The notes under the pieces are model-generated. The model ran no database searches and was not told where the DNA came from. It worked only from the letters and a program-made list of their open reading frames with translations. DNA of 64,000 nucleotides from Echinarachnius parma (Eukaryota; Echinodermata; Echinoidea; Clypeasteroida; Echinarachniidae): contig JBAMJV010003298.1 of the NCBI GenBank assembly GCA_037951105.1, positions 24,020-88,019 on the forward strand, written 5' to 3'. Below, in pieces: positions 1 through 12,988 of the stretch. Made by a program: the position numbers and the translations under genes. How positions within the stretch are numbered: the stretch's first letter is position 1; each line of letters starts with the position of its first letter.

Positions 1-305
1 GTACTTAGCCAATTAAGGAATAGGTGCCTATTGCATTTAGGGTTGGGATCAATATTTTGCAAGATATTTATTAAAGAGTGCTACATCCATTTCTATCTAT
101 ATAATTATAATAATAATTAATATTTATATTGTGCAAATATCCACCTAATAAGGTGCTCGAAAGCGCATGAGAGAGGATAGTATAGAGTTGTGAAACCAAA
201 CAAAGAAGAAGGGGACAGTATAGATGAAGGGGAAAAAGGTCAACTTTTAACTCTTAGCACCCTTTCCCTTCTCAAGCAATGGTATGTTTTCTTTTTGCAT
301 CTTAG
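1..305. other. Left-edge sequence upstream of first visible channel exon
   Basis: AT-rich sequence with no supported coding exon. It ends in a pyrimidine-rich tract and a CAG-less acceptor (CTTAG) directly before the first visible exon, so it is most simply the end of an intron of the channel gene. The missing N-terminal exons would lie to the left of the window. Confidence 0.6.
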
Positions 306-3300
306 GTGAAAAGGTTTCTGTACAATGATGGGTACGGTATGGACATCTCCATAGAGAGGCTGGTCAAGATGAGAATCGGGGGTGACCAGAAGAGAAGAGA
401 AAGGGTCGAAGAGGAAAAATCATTGTCAAAGAAGAAGGGATCAAATACAGTCGTGCCAGAGACCACAGGTAAGGTGGAGATGGGAATGGTATAAACAGGG
501 CTTGATGGCACTAGCGCTTTGCTCGATTCCAACTAACGTACAGTTTACTTTTGATATTTCATTTTTAGCTTCATCCATAATTGATGTTTTGGATTTGAAA
601 AGGTTACTGGATACTTTAATGCAAAATTATTCAGTTTTCGTTCAGTTCACAGCTTCTTATTGTTTTACATTTAATACTTATATCCTTTCTTTCAGTCAAG
701 TACTTAGTATGCTGGGGCTTGAATCCTCAGGGGATAGTGCCTTGACCATGGGTGTATATTCAGTTCACACATTTGAGGGTTAATACAAAATAATTAGCGC
801 TTGTTCTTGCAGTCTTGCATAACGTCTAATTGTTCATTGCAATCGTATCCTGGGGCTTTGTTCAGGGTATATAAAGTACCTTGTCCCTGTTTCTTTATTA
901 AATTGGTACATCTTCAGTTCATCTCTTTCTGTCAAGCACCACAATTGCTGCCTAGTGCTTTGTTAACTCTTAACGTGCCAGGGATTTTAATGCTCTATGG
1001 CATTTGTGTGCATTGTAACTCGCAAAAATGTGAGCTTGGCACCTTAGGAGTTAGGGAATATAAAGTACCTTAATAGCCCTGGGTGTATATTGCACGTTTA
1101 GGACTATTCAGCACTTGTTCAGTTCATTACTAACTTCGTATTGTTTATTTCTTTCAGTGAAGTACCGCAAGGTGTGCTGGAACCTGGATCAGAGGGGAGC
1201 TGTGGGAGAAACGGTTCTCCACCTCTGTATGCTCAACGGCACCAAGCTCCACAACGAGCTGGCCAAACAACTGGTCCAAGTCTACCCGCTGCTGGTCAAC
1301 GATGTCTTTCACACTGATATCTACTATGGTAAGTAACATATAATGTAAATTAAAATTAGCAAAGAAAATTGGGCTAAAAAATCTAATTAATTCTTTCTTT
1401 ATATTGTGTCTTTAACAAAAGGTGAGAGCAGTCTCCACTTTGCGATTGTCAACGAGAACTAAACGATGGTCAAATTATTAGTGGAACACAGGCTAAAAAA
1501 TATAATTAAGTCTTTCTTATTGTGTCTAAAAACAAAAGGAGAGAGCAGTCTCCAATTTGTGATTGTCAACGAGGACTTAACGATGGTCAAATTCTTAGTG
1601 GAACACAGGCTAAAAAATATAATTAAGTCTTTCTTATTGTGTCTAAAAACAAAAGGAGAGAGCACTCTCCACTTTGCAATTGTCAACGAGAACTAAACGA
1701 TGGTCAAATTCTTAGTGAAACACAGGCAAACAAATATAATTCATTATTTCTAATTGTGTCTAAAAACAAAAGGAGAAAGCAGTCTCCACTTTGCAATCGT
1801 CAACGAGGACTTTGCGATGGTCAAATTCTTGGTGGAGCACGGGGCAGACGTGCACGAGAGGGCATGCGGGGGGTTCTTCCTCCCGGACGACCAGAAGAAA
1901 TGCAGACGTGATAGCTACTCGCAGGAAGCCATCATCGTGGACAAGAAAACAAACTATAAGGGGTATGTTTCAGATTAGTTTATTTCCCTCGTTCATGAAT
2001 GCCAGATTATAGTCACACTTTTGTTGGTGTTCTTGAAAGGTACATGTACATGTATTACACAAATTATTGTGTGATATTTATATAAGCGCTATCAAACCAA
2101 CCTAATTTTCATTATCTTGTCATTCAAAGTAACATTAAGCGGTACAAGTTGCAACGATTTTCCCCCTCAATCATTTTTTCTCTCTCGTTGCTGTTACAGA
2201 CACACATATTTTGGTGAGCGTGCCTGGAGCATAACTTTGTTCATAGAAATAAGCGATACAAATTGTAATGTTTTTAGCCTCTTCCTTTCTCTCTCTCTCT
2301 CTTGTTGCTGCTTAATAAAGACACACATATTTTGGGGAGTACCCGCTGAGCTTTGCTGCTTGCCTGGAGCAAGAGAACATCCTGCGCTACCTGTGGAGCC
2401 AGGGCGCTGATGTCAACAAACAGGATTCAAACGGCAACACTGCGCTCCACATGGCAATTCTGAATGACAAGAAGGTAGATATTATATTTCAACTTTTTCT
2501 TGTGTACCGTACATGTATATCTGTTTGATTATGAGTGCAATTTTTATGTGGGCTGATGGCCTGGGGTGATTTGCTGTAGAATGAGCGAGTTTTTTCCTGA
2601 TTGCTAAGGGTTTTGCCTGAGTATAAGGTGACAATGTCCAAATATTGGTGTTATTTCATTGTCCAAATATAAGTGTTTTCAGGACTCTAACCCGTTCCCT
2701 ACAAGTTTCTGACACCCCCATAGACTGTACACAACCCACTCGGTTCCCGTAGTCAAGGGGTCGACTTAACTTAACTTTCAACAAATATAATCTTATTTAT
2801 TTTACAGGCGCAGTTTATTCAGTGCTATGAGCTAGGAGCTAGTTGTGACATCAAGAACCACCAGGGTTTCACGCCGCTGTGTCTGACCGCGGAGTTGGCG
2901 AATGAGGAATTCTACGAGAGCATCATCCATCTGGAACGGCAGGTCTCTTGGAAGTACGGCGACGTGACGTGCGCCCTCTATCCCCTGGCAGACCTGGACA
3001 GCATCGGGGACGGGGGCCAGGTGAACGAGAAGTCCGCCTTCTTTACTATCGTCATGCAGGTGAGGGTGATTATTATTATTATTTATTGGACGCGGTGTGG
3101 CGAGATGGTAGAGCCTGAGTTCTCCAGTGCAGTGGGATCCCAAGTTCAAATCCAGTGACATATTGTCCATTGCATTTGTCCTTCGGCAAGACAATTCATC
3201 CACTTTTGATGCTCTTTACCCATGTGTATAAATGGGGACCGAGACGGTCGATGGAGACGTGTTTCCTTAGCACTGTGTGCCTCTAACAGGCAACTGGCTG

Positions 3301-6300
3301 GAATGCTCCCTAGGGAGTAGAAAATGTTCACTTTGTGTGCAGGAATGATTGCAGTGACTGGGGTAATAATAATGTAAAGTGATATGAAACTTGCGTGAAT
3401 AGGGCTATATCAAATAACCCATCATTAGTATTATTATATACAGGGTTATTGGCAGGGCCTGAGAAGCCTGGAAAGTCTTGGAAATTGACTTGTGTTTTCC
3501 AGGCGTTACAATTAATTCAGGGAAAATTGTATACTGATCTCATGGGTTATGTAAAGTCATGGAAGTGCAATAGACAAATACTACGATGTAGGCCAATCTT
3601 TTCACTTACACCGAATTGCATCAATTTTTTACAAACAAAAAGTACTGAAAGAAGTCAAAGAGCCTTGTTTACGTTGGTGAAAATTCATGGAATTACTGTA
3701 AACCTTATTGAAAGACATGGAATATTGACTTAGAAATACACAGTCAAACCTGCAGCTAAAGGAAACAATGAAGAAGGGAATACAACACAATTAGAAACCC
3801 TGTATTAAAGGTGCACCTGTAAAGTGTAAGATATTGCCTAAAATGACATTTGAGACTTCAATCCTATACCAAAATCATTGTAAGATAATTATGTCCGAAT
3901 GATGTGTGAAAGTTTCATTGAAAAAAAACACTGCATTCCTGGTTAAAAAAGCGAAAATTGACGTCCGCTTTTACAACTAATTACAGTATGACGTTTATGA
4001 CCGTTTATAAACACTCTTGAGCTAAATGATTATCAATGATAGATATCGCCATACTAAAGGGGCATTTGAAAAAATCTAACCCTATTTTTTTCTTCTTTTA
4101 CCATAAGCCAAACAACACGGTAGAAGATAAATGTGGAAGTTCAAATAAATTTTTGTGGAGATAGACACTTTACAGGTGCACATTTAATTAGCGACTACTC
4201 TGGAACCGCGGCAGATATCAAGTGTTCTTTTCATGACTTTTTTCTTTGAAGTCTTGCGCAACTTTTGGTACTAAATTTGAGAAGATAGGACCAAGCATTA
4301 CAAGGTCACATGACCAATAAGGGTCAAAGGTCATCCAAAAACAGTGACTTTTCCATACATTTGTGTGTAATGGAATGGACATACAATCCATTTTCCCCAT
4401 ATAATTGTATTCTTTCCTTGTCTTTATGGTTGTCATATCTAATATCATTGTCAAAATAATACAAAACATAACAAATATGAACCATATAATACAAAAGAAA
4501 TGAAAAACAAAGGAATACATAAGAAATTCTTTAAAAATTAGAAAAATTAGCAAAAATTAGCGTACTTCGCTAATGAATATGCACATAATTTGCATATTTA
4601 ATGTTGGATCATTTAAACGAAAACATGAACGCGTCGCTAATACTTCAATGTACCTCCCTCAAAATTTCGCGTTAATCAGACAATCGGTCTTCGAGATCTT
4701 GGGGGGGGGGTCAAATTGAACCCCCCCCCCCCCCCCCCTCCCCCAGTAATAACCGTGTCTGAAATAGCCCAGTTAAAATAGGGTTAAGCGCTGAATAAAT
4801 GCTGTCTATCAATATATTATTATTCTGACTTTTTTTTCCAAGGATGACCTTGAGCACTTGGCCTTGATGAAGGGGCTGGTGAGCAAACTGCTAGATGAGA
4901 AGTGGAAGACATTTGCGCGCTTTCAGTTCTACGTGCGCCTGGGTCTCTTCATCCTCTACCTCATCCTCCTCACAACGGCGTTCTACCTGCGACCAGGCGT
5001 GGTGAGTTTTCATATTCTTATTCGGAAACAAATGTTTTATTTTATTTTATTTTAAAGGGATCTAGTAACTTTAATGACAATCTGCAAAATGTGATGAATG
5101 GTTGATAGAAATTAGTGTTTTTGTGATCTGATATGTCCACTCACTATAATGTGTGAACATTTCATGTTTTAAAAATGGATGTTATATTGCGAGTAATGAG
5201 TGAAAATTCAAATTGATATTGGCTAACTCATTGCCCTGACTTTAATTTGTACTAGTTTCTAACTTTCAAGTGGATCATTCAAAATGTGAACCCCTCCAAT
5301 CATAAATATCTTTTAAACGAAAGGGAAGAAAAAAAACCTGCTTAATGTGAAATACGTGTAGTTAAGGACAACTGTCTTATATCCATAGATCAGACAATAT
5401 ACAACAAATAACTACATGTACATGTAAGAGTCTTTTATGAAATCAGTCTCGGGATAACTGCGCTTATTTGAAGATTGATAACTGTATTCTTTGCATATTC
5501 TGTTTTTAATTCACTGTAATCAGTCATGTTATTATTATTTATATCAACCATAACCAGGACCGCAAAGCCGAGGTTATGATCGTAGAGGATGAGTTTGGAA
5601 ATATGACAAATGTAACCGTGACCAACAGATGCTACTTGCTGTACACAGATTCTCCCAGTGATAAGGTAAGCATTTTGTTTTAAGTAGATCGCTGTCCAAT
5701 TGTTTATATGTACATTTTTTGTTATTCTGATCAGTAAGCGTACAATTTGGAAAGCATGTATGTATTATGTATGATCTCATTCAAGTAATTAAATGAAGTA
5801 AATTTTATTGTAATAAAATGGCACTTCCCACATCGATTGCACATTAAATATTATTACGAGCCCATTTCAATCTTCTGTTACTCTAAGTCAAACAGCAATT
5901 AGTACAAGACAAATTTGGAAGTTCCAAGTGATTTTGATTGAAATATGACAAAGTTAATGGATCACTTTATTAGGCAAATCCAATGCGGAGATAATCAATA
6001 ACAAAAGAACAACTACATTGCTTTCATTGGTTTCAGTGTCGCCTGTTCTTTGAGTGTATGACGGTGCTGGGAGCCCTCATGTTCCTCTTTTTCGCTGCCA
6101 GGGAACTACACCATCTGGGCAAGCTCTACTGGAATGTTCTGGTAAGCTTTGCATTATTAGTTAACCCGTTCCCTACGAGTTTATGAAATCCCCATAGACT
6201 TTGTACACAACCCACTCGGTTCCCGTGGTCAAGGGGTTATAACAACACAAATGTAATGGATCAGATACAAATTATAAACATACTTCTTTGCTGCCAGGCC

Positions 6301-9300
6301 GAATTGCACCATCTTGGCAATTAAGATCTTCTGGAATGTTCTGGTAAGCTTTGCAATAACCCATTCCCTTTGATATTCTCAAATCCCAATAGACTTAAGT
6401 TTGTACATATAACCCACAAGGATTTGGTAGGCAGGGGGATATATATAATTATCAACAAACAGAATGGAAATGGGTCAAATACAGATTATATTGCATAATA
6501 AACAGCTGAGCCAATAGAATCAGGTTTGATAGACAGGAATAAAGCTTCCTGATGAACTCTTCTTCGATGCCAGGCAATCCGGGCAATTTAGCTCTACTGG
6601 AATGTTCTGGTAAACTTTGCATCAATAATGTATCAACAAACACAAAGAAAATAGATCAGATACAAATTATATATATACTTAGAAGCGGATCAAACTTTCT
6701 ATAGCCACAATAGTATGAAAAAGTATGGAAATTAATATATAAATAAAACTTTATTGTTCCCTTTTCCAGCGGAGTGCTCCAGCGAAGGCTCTGTTCCTCA
6801 TGTCCTGCTTGTTTGTGATTCTGGCCTGCTTCGGTCGCATCTACCCGTACTGTTTCCCCTACTTCGAGGATGTGATGATCATTCTCTGCATTCTCACAGC
6901 ATGCCCGTTCTTCCTCTTCTTTTTGAGGTATTTTTATATAAAGTCTGAAAAGAATACTAGATAAACATCATTTACATTTTTCTGGTGGCAATTTAGATTT
7001 TGGTGGCCAAGTGGTACTCCTATAATTGCCAGCAAAATTTGCATGGTTGTTTGCCTTTTCTTTTTCATGATCCGAAGTATTTGCAGAATAAGTTTGCTTA
7101 CATGATTATATTGATAGTGTGTTCTTTCTTTCAATCATATTATTTATATTTCAAAAAATGAATGCATTATGTATTCATACTACTACTTTTTGTTATTCAA
7201 ATTTTTGAAATTGACAAGTGTTTACATTATTTCTATGTTTCATATCTTGCCACAAAAAATGGAAGTATAATTAATGTAATTGTAAATTGAAATCATATAC
7301 TTATTTAAACCTATCTAATTTCAGATATCACTATTTGTCATTTTTATGCCTCCGCAACGAAGTAGCCGGAGGCATTATGTTTTCGGGTTGTCCGTCCGTC
7401 CGTACGTACGTACGTACGTACGTACGTCCGTACGTACGTACGTATGTACGTCCGTACGTACGTACGTACGTCCCGTTCTCGTGATCGCGTTATCTCAAGA
7501 ACCGATTGACGGATTTTCACCAAACTTGGGTCATGTATGTATCTTGGGGGGCCGATGATCTGATTAGATTTTGGGGTCATGAGGTCAAAGGTCAAAGGTC
7601 ACAGAGCTCATTATATATGCAAAAATAGCTCGTGATCGCGTTATCTCAAGAACGGATTGACGGATTCTGACCAAACTTGGTACATGTATGTATCTTGGGG
7701 GGCCGATGATCTGATTAGATTTTGGGGTCATGAGGTCAAAGGTCAAAGGTCACAGAGCTCATTATATATGCAAAAATAGCTCGTGATCGCGTTATCTCAA
7801 GAAGGGATTGACAGATTCTGACCAAACTTGGTACATGTATGTATCTTGGGGGGCCGATGATCTGATTAGATTTTGGGGTCATGAGGTCAAAGGTCAAAGG
7901 TCACAGAGCTCATTATATATGCAAAAATAGCTCGTGATCGCGTTATCTCAAGAAGGGATTGACAGATTCTGACCAAACTTGGTACATGTATGTATCTTGG
8001 GGGGCCAATGATCTGATTAGATTTTGGGGTCATGAGGTCAAAGGTCAAAGGTCACAGAGCTCATTATATATGCAAAAATAGCTCGTGATCGCGTTATCTC
8101 AAGAAGGGATTGACAGATTCTGACCAAACTTGGTACATGTATGTATCTTGGGGGGCCGATGATCTGATTAGATTTTGGGGTCATGAGGTCAAAGGTCACA
8201 GAGCTCATTATATATGCAAAAATAGCTCGTGATCGCGTTATCTCAAGAAGGGATTGACAGATTCTGACCAAACTTGGTACATGTATGTATCTTGGGAGGC
8301 CGATGATCTGATTAGATTTTGGGGTCATGAGGTCAAAGGTCAAAGGTCACAGAGCTCATTATATATGCAAAAATAGCTCGTGATCGCGTTATCTCAAGAA
8401 GGGATTGACAGATTCTGAACAAACTTGGTACATGTATGTTCCTTGGAGAGCCAATGAACTGATTAGATTTTGGGGGTTATGAGGTCAAAGGTCACAGGGC
8501 TCATTATATGTAAAAGTAGCTTGAGATTGGAATTCTCAAGAACTGAATATCAGATTTCAATCCAAATTGATACCTGAGTGTATCTTAGGGAACAATTGTA
8601 GTCATTAGATTTTGGGGTCATGAGGGTAAAGGTCAAGGTCACTGATAGCTCATAATTGTGATACGTCAAGATCTAAAAGACAGAGTACCATCAAAATTGA
8701 GTTAACAGAATTAATTCAGTGTACAGTATAGTTGATTTGGGCTTGATATAAATAAATTGCGTAATGGCGGAGGCATCATTTTCGACTGCGCGCAGTCGAA
8801 GATCCATCTAGTTTGTTTATATTTTTTGACAGAGTGTATGCATTACTTGGACCCTTCATCTTCATGATCTACAGGATGATCAAGGGAGACCTGGCAAAAT
8901 TTCTTCTACTCTATCTTATATTCTTTATTGGCTTCTCGCAAGGTTAGTGACTTATTTAACACAGGGAAAAAATTAAATTTTATTTTTCGGGGGCTACTTT
9001 CCAAGCTTGCCTGCATGAAAATAACTCTCCAAAATTTGATTTGCATTGAACTCTGCAAATTTCTGGGGGCTTTTTTAGCATTTAGGGGGCAAATTCGCCC
9101 CGAGACCCCATGTATTTTTTCACTGATTTAACATTTTATAGAATAGTACAGTGTACATTAATAATTCACTTTGTAATGCAAAGGAATTATACAGATTTAA
9201 TTTGTTTGAAATATACTTTTTAAGTAGACTTTTCTTTCTTCCAGGGCTATGTCTTTATATTGTCCCGTTCTTCCTTCTTGGCTGTTTCACGTTTCTTCTT

Positions 9301-12300
9301 ATACTTACCCTTTTCATGAGCTTTGAGCGACCTATAGCTGTATATTTTGCAATATGATTAATTATTCAATATTATTATTATTATCATTATTAAATTCAAA
9401 TTTATAATGTGGTACACAATTATCACTATTACCCCTCGTCATCTGGGCACATTTCAAACCTGCGCAATTATCTTGTGTACTTTCTCAACTCCCCGGGGAG
9501 CATACTAGCAGCGAGCAACCTTATCGGCGCATCAGGCTAATTAACACCCGACCTTTTTCGTGGCATAATTTTTTTTAAATGACATCTATACATTACCTTT
9601 ACAAGAATAACTGCAATTTTGTTGTAATATTATGCTTAATCAGTAAAACACATTTATTAGCTGATATATAGTTTGATTATAGTTTTTTATTCGTAGAATC
9701 CAAATTACAGGCTTGTTCGATCTGAAATTTTATGTCGGTGGTACCGTCTACTAAAAGACTGTTCAGACGATTTGTAAAAGGCGGACACTCCCTTACGTGT
9801 TGATATTTTGTATTCTGTGATGGAAGTTATAGCTCAAAAATGATGGTTTAATCGTTTTTGTTTTTGTTTTTCATATGAATTAACTCTTTAACTCCGTTGC
9901 CTTCCTCCATACAGCTATTCACATAGTTTTCCTCAGCTCCTCCGTTGACACCAACTTCATTGACTCCTCCGTGAGCATGTTCGTCATGTCTCTGGGAGAA
10001 TTTGGCGATCTGTACGACAAGTTTGATGACACTATGTATCCACACATGGCCAAGGTAAGTGAGCGCAGAGTGTTTCACAAACATGTGTTGTTCCCTATTT
10101 GACCTAGTTCTAAACCCTTTCCCATTGAGATTCTGACATTCCTATATACTTTGTACGTAACCAGCAAGGTTCCTAGCAACAGGTGAACATGCTGTCACAG
10201 GCCCGTAGCCAGGATTTTTCATGGGGAGGTGCGTAATTTACAAAAACGGGACCGAGACCACTTGCCAAAAATGTTTGAGGCCGTGACCACAGGCTGAGAT
10301 TCGTGAAAGCCGGTTAAGATGGTCGAGACCAATGAAAAGTGGACTCAAGACCGGTAAAAAGTTGACCGAGACCGGCAAAAAGTGGACCTTTCAGAATTTG
10401 GGTGGGTGCGTACGCACCCAACTGGCTACGGGCCTGTGTCAGTTGTGGTAATACACGAAAGGAGTTCTGACTTTTTCTTAAATTTTGTCAGTCCTCGCCT
10501 GTTCATATTCCTTTAATTTGTTTGGTTTGTTTGGTGCGTTTTCTCTATCTTTATTAATTTTTTATTTAACTTTTGTTTGTATTTTGATGATGAAACCCAT
10601 GCACATTTTCTACCTGCTGTAGTTATAATAGCTAAATGTTTGCCCGTGATATTTGTGTTATTCTGTCTCTTTCTACAAATTTAACCCCTGCACATAGATA
10701 TGTTATTTTAATCTTTAATTAGAGAATGTGCATTTATATCAGCTGTAATAGTTTGAATAATTGTAGGTTGGTCTATTTTACACTTTGCACCAAATAACTC
10801 TGCTCTGTCTGGCTTCCTTTCAAATGATGTGGTGGAAGTGGTAGCTCTAGTTTTGTCTTTTATTCATAATTTTAATTTAATTGTATTTTATGTTAACTTT
10901 TCTTTGTAATTCTAACTTTACTGCATTTTATATTAACTCTTCTTTATGATTTCAATTTGACTGCTCTTCTTTTACGATTTAAATTTTTGCTGCATTTTAT
11001 ATTAACCTGTGCACATATTGATCTACTTATCTTATAATAGAACGGTTGGCTGACATGTCCAGTTTTGATTTGTCTCCCGTTATTAGTAGAGGCACGGATT
11101 TTCCGCGATCGCGGAAAATCGCGGAAAATCGCGGAATTGACCATTTGAAACGGAAAATGAGTTCTCAAACGGAAAATCGCGGAAAACCTCTTTTTCCTCA
11201 AAAATTCATATTTTGTAGTAGAAAACTATCAGAAGAAAACAAATGACAAAAAAGTACAAGAAAGACGATGTCGAATGCAACTTACAACGACAAGAAATCC
11301 GCTGCGTTTATTATGACAGCCGATCTAGCGCGGTGCGGCGAATACGGCATACGATCGACGTCGTAGACTAGCTACCCCGGCGCGCCCCGGCCCCGCAGCT
11401 AGCTAGCTGCTATCAGTCAGAGCTAGCTGCGCCGTACCATGTCACCCATGTACGTAATATTAATACTGCACATGATTCTCAAACGTTCTGTACGTTGACA
11501 TCCAGTCCGCCCTCTATCGGTACAGCCCGCCATATCACTGGTTTACTTTGCGTGCAGGTTATGGGTCTCATTTCTTACGCGAGATATCCATCCGCCGGGA
11601 ATTGGGGAATTCCCCAATTCCCGGCGGATGGATATCTCGCGTAAGAAAAAAGACCCGATAAGCTGCACGGAAAGTATACAAGTGAAGTGTTAGTGTTCAC
11701 TTATTCGTGTCGTTGTACTGATATGATGTAAGCTTCAGTACACATGCAGGTTCGAGGGGTTAGAAAATGTTCGAGATATAATCAGCGCACACGTGTATAA
11801 CAATTACTTCCGCGTTCGTTCCGGGGTATATACTACGGCTTTGGTAATGGTACGGAATTCGATTACGACACGACGTCACCACACGCTGATAGTGATACGT
11901 ATGAAAGCTTGAATTGAAGTTGAAGCGAGAGAAAATCGGTAAGTTTTCACAATAAATACCTATATTATGATTTTACCATACTCATTGAATTTTGTATAGA
12001 GTTTGATGGTAAACGGAATTTGCAGTTTTTCACATGTACAACGTCTATGGCAAAACGGAATTTCCGTTATTCAGGCAGGTAAAAACGGAATTCCCGATTT
12101 TCTGAAACGGAAAAGGCCTTTTTTTGAAACGGAAAATCCGTGCCTCTATATTAGTATATCTATAGACATACACATTGCACCATATAACTCTGCTTTGCAC
12201 TCCTTTCTTTCAGAATATTTATTAAAGATTCCTTCTGCTGCTTTCCTTTGGTTCTGATCTCTGTAACAGGTGTGTTTTCTCTAACAATATATATATATAT

Positions 12301-12948
12301 TTTTAATAATTTTCCATTATGTTTGAATGAACTTGATAATAAAGCTGCCTCACTTTTGTTGATCCCTCGTACTTATCCCTAAGTTGATTTTGGAGGATTC
12401 GTATGAATCCACTTATATTACCCAGGTCTCAACACAAGCACTTGCCCGCTTGTCCAGGGCAAGTCAAATTTGATGTCAAGCAAGTAAAATTTCATAAATA
12501 GTCCAGTTTGCTTGCCCGATTGGGCAACTTAATAATTGTTCAACTACAAGAGAACAATAGTGTTTCATATGTGTAAATCTCATTTCGAAGTAAGAGGGCA
12601 AGTCAATCTTTATAATGGGGCAAGTAAAATGTCAAAATGTATGATTTTACTTGTCCGAACGTGCCAGTTAAGAACAAAGTATGTGTGGAGGCTTGATATC
12701 ACAAGTAATATATAATTTAACTTAAATACTAAACTAGCTGACATGGTAAGTAACAAACAACACAATGTGATATGAAAGAAAATATGATACAAACAAACCA
12801 CATGGCACAATAGAAATGATCCATATACTAGTAATACATTACGCAAACCTTCACACTAACTTCCTCTTTGGGCAATATAATGATACATATTTTAATGTTA
12901 GGCCTATTCTTGCCCAAACAGAAACCTTGCTTGCCCACTCTCTTCCCT

Positions 12949-12988
<40 letters not shown>

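Noticed and set aside
1466-1696. Open frame with repeated MVKFLVEH
   Set aside because: Not an extra ankyrin gene. It is the 117-bp array of decayed exon-3 starts, without donors and with stops.
7344-7595. Reading frames rich in YVRTYVR
   Set aside because: Produced by the TACG/TCCG microsatellite; no protein signature and inside a repeat.
7481-8660. Regular ~151-bp repeats considered as a CRISPR-like or nucleosome-length functional array
   Set aside because: There are no repeat/spacer alternations; units are fully homologous, so it is a satellite inside a transposable element.
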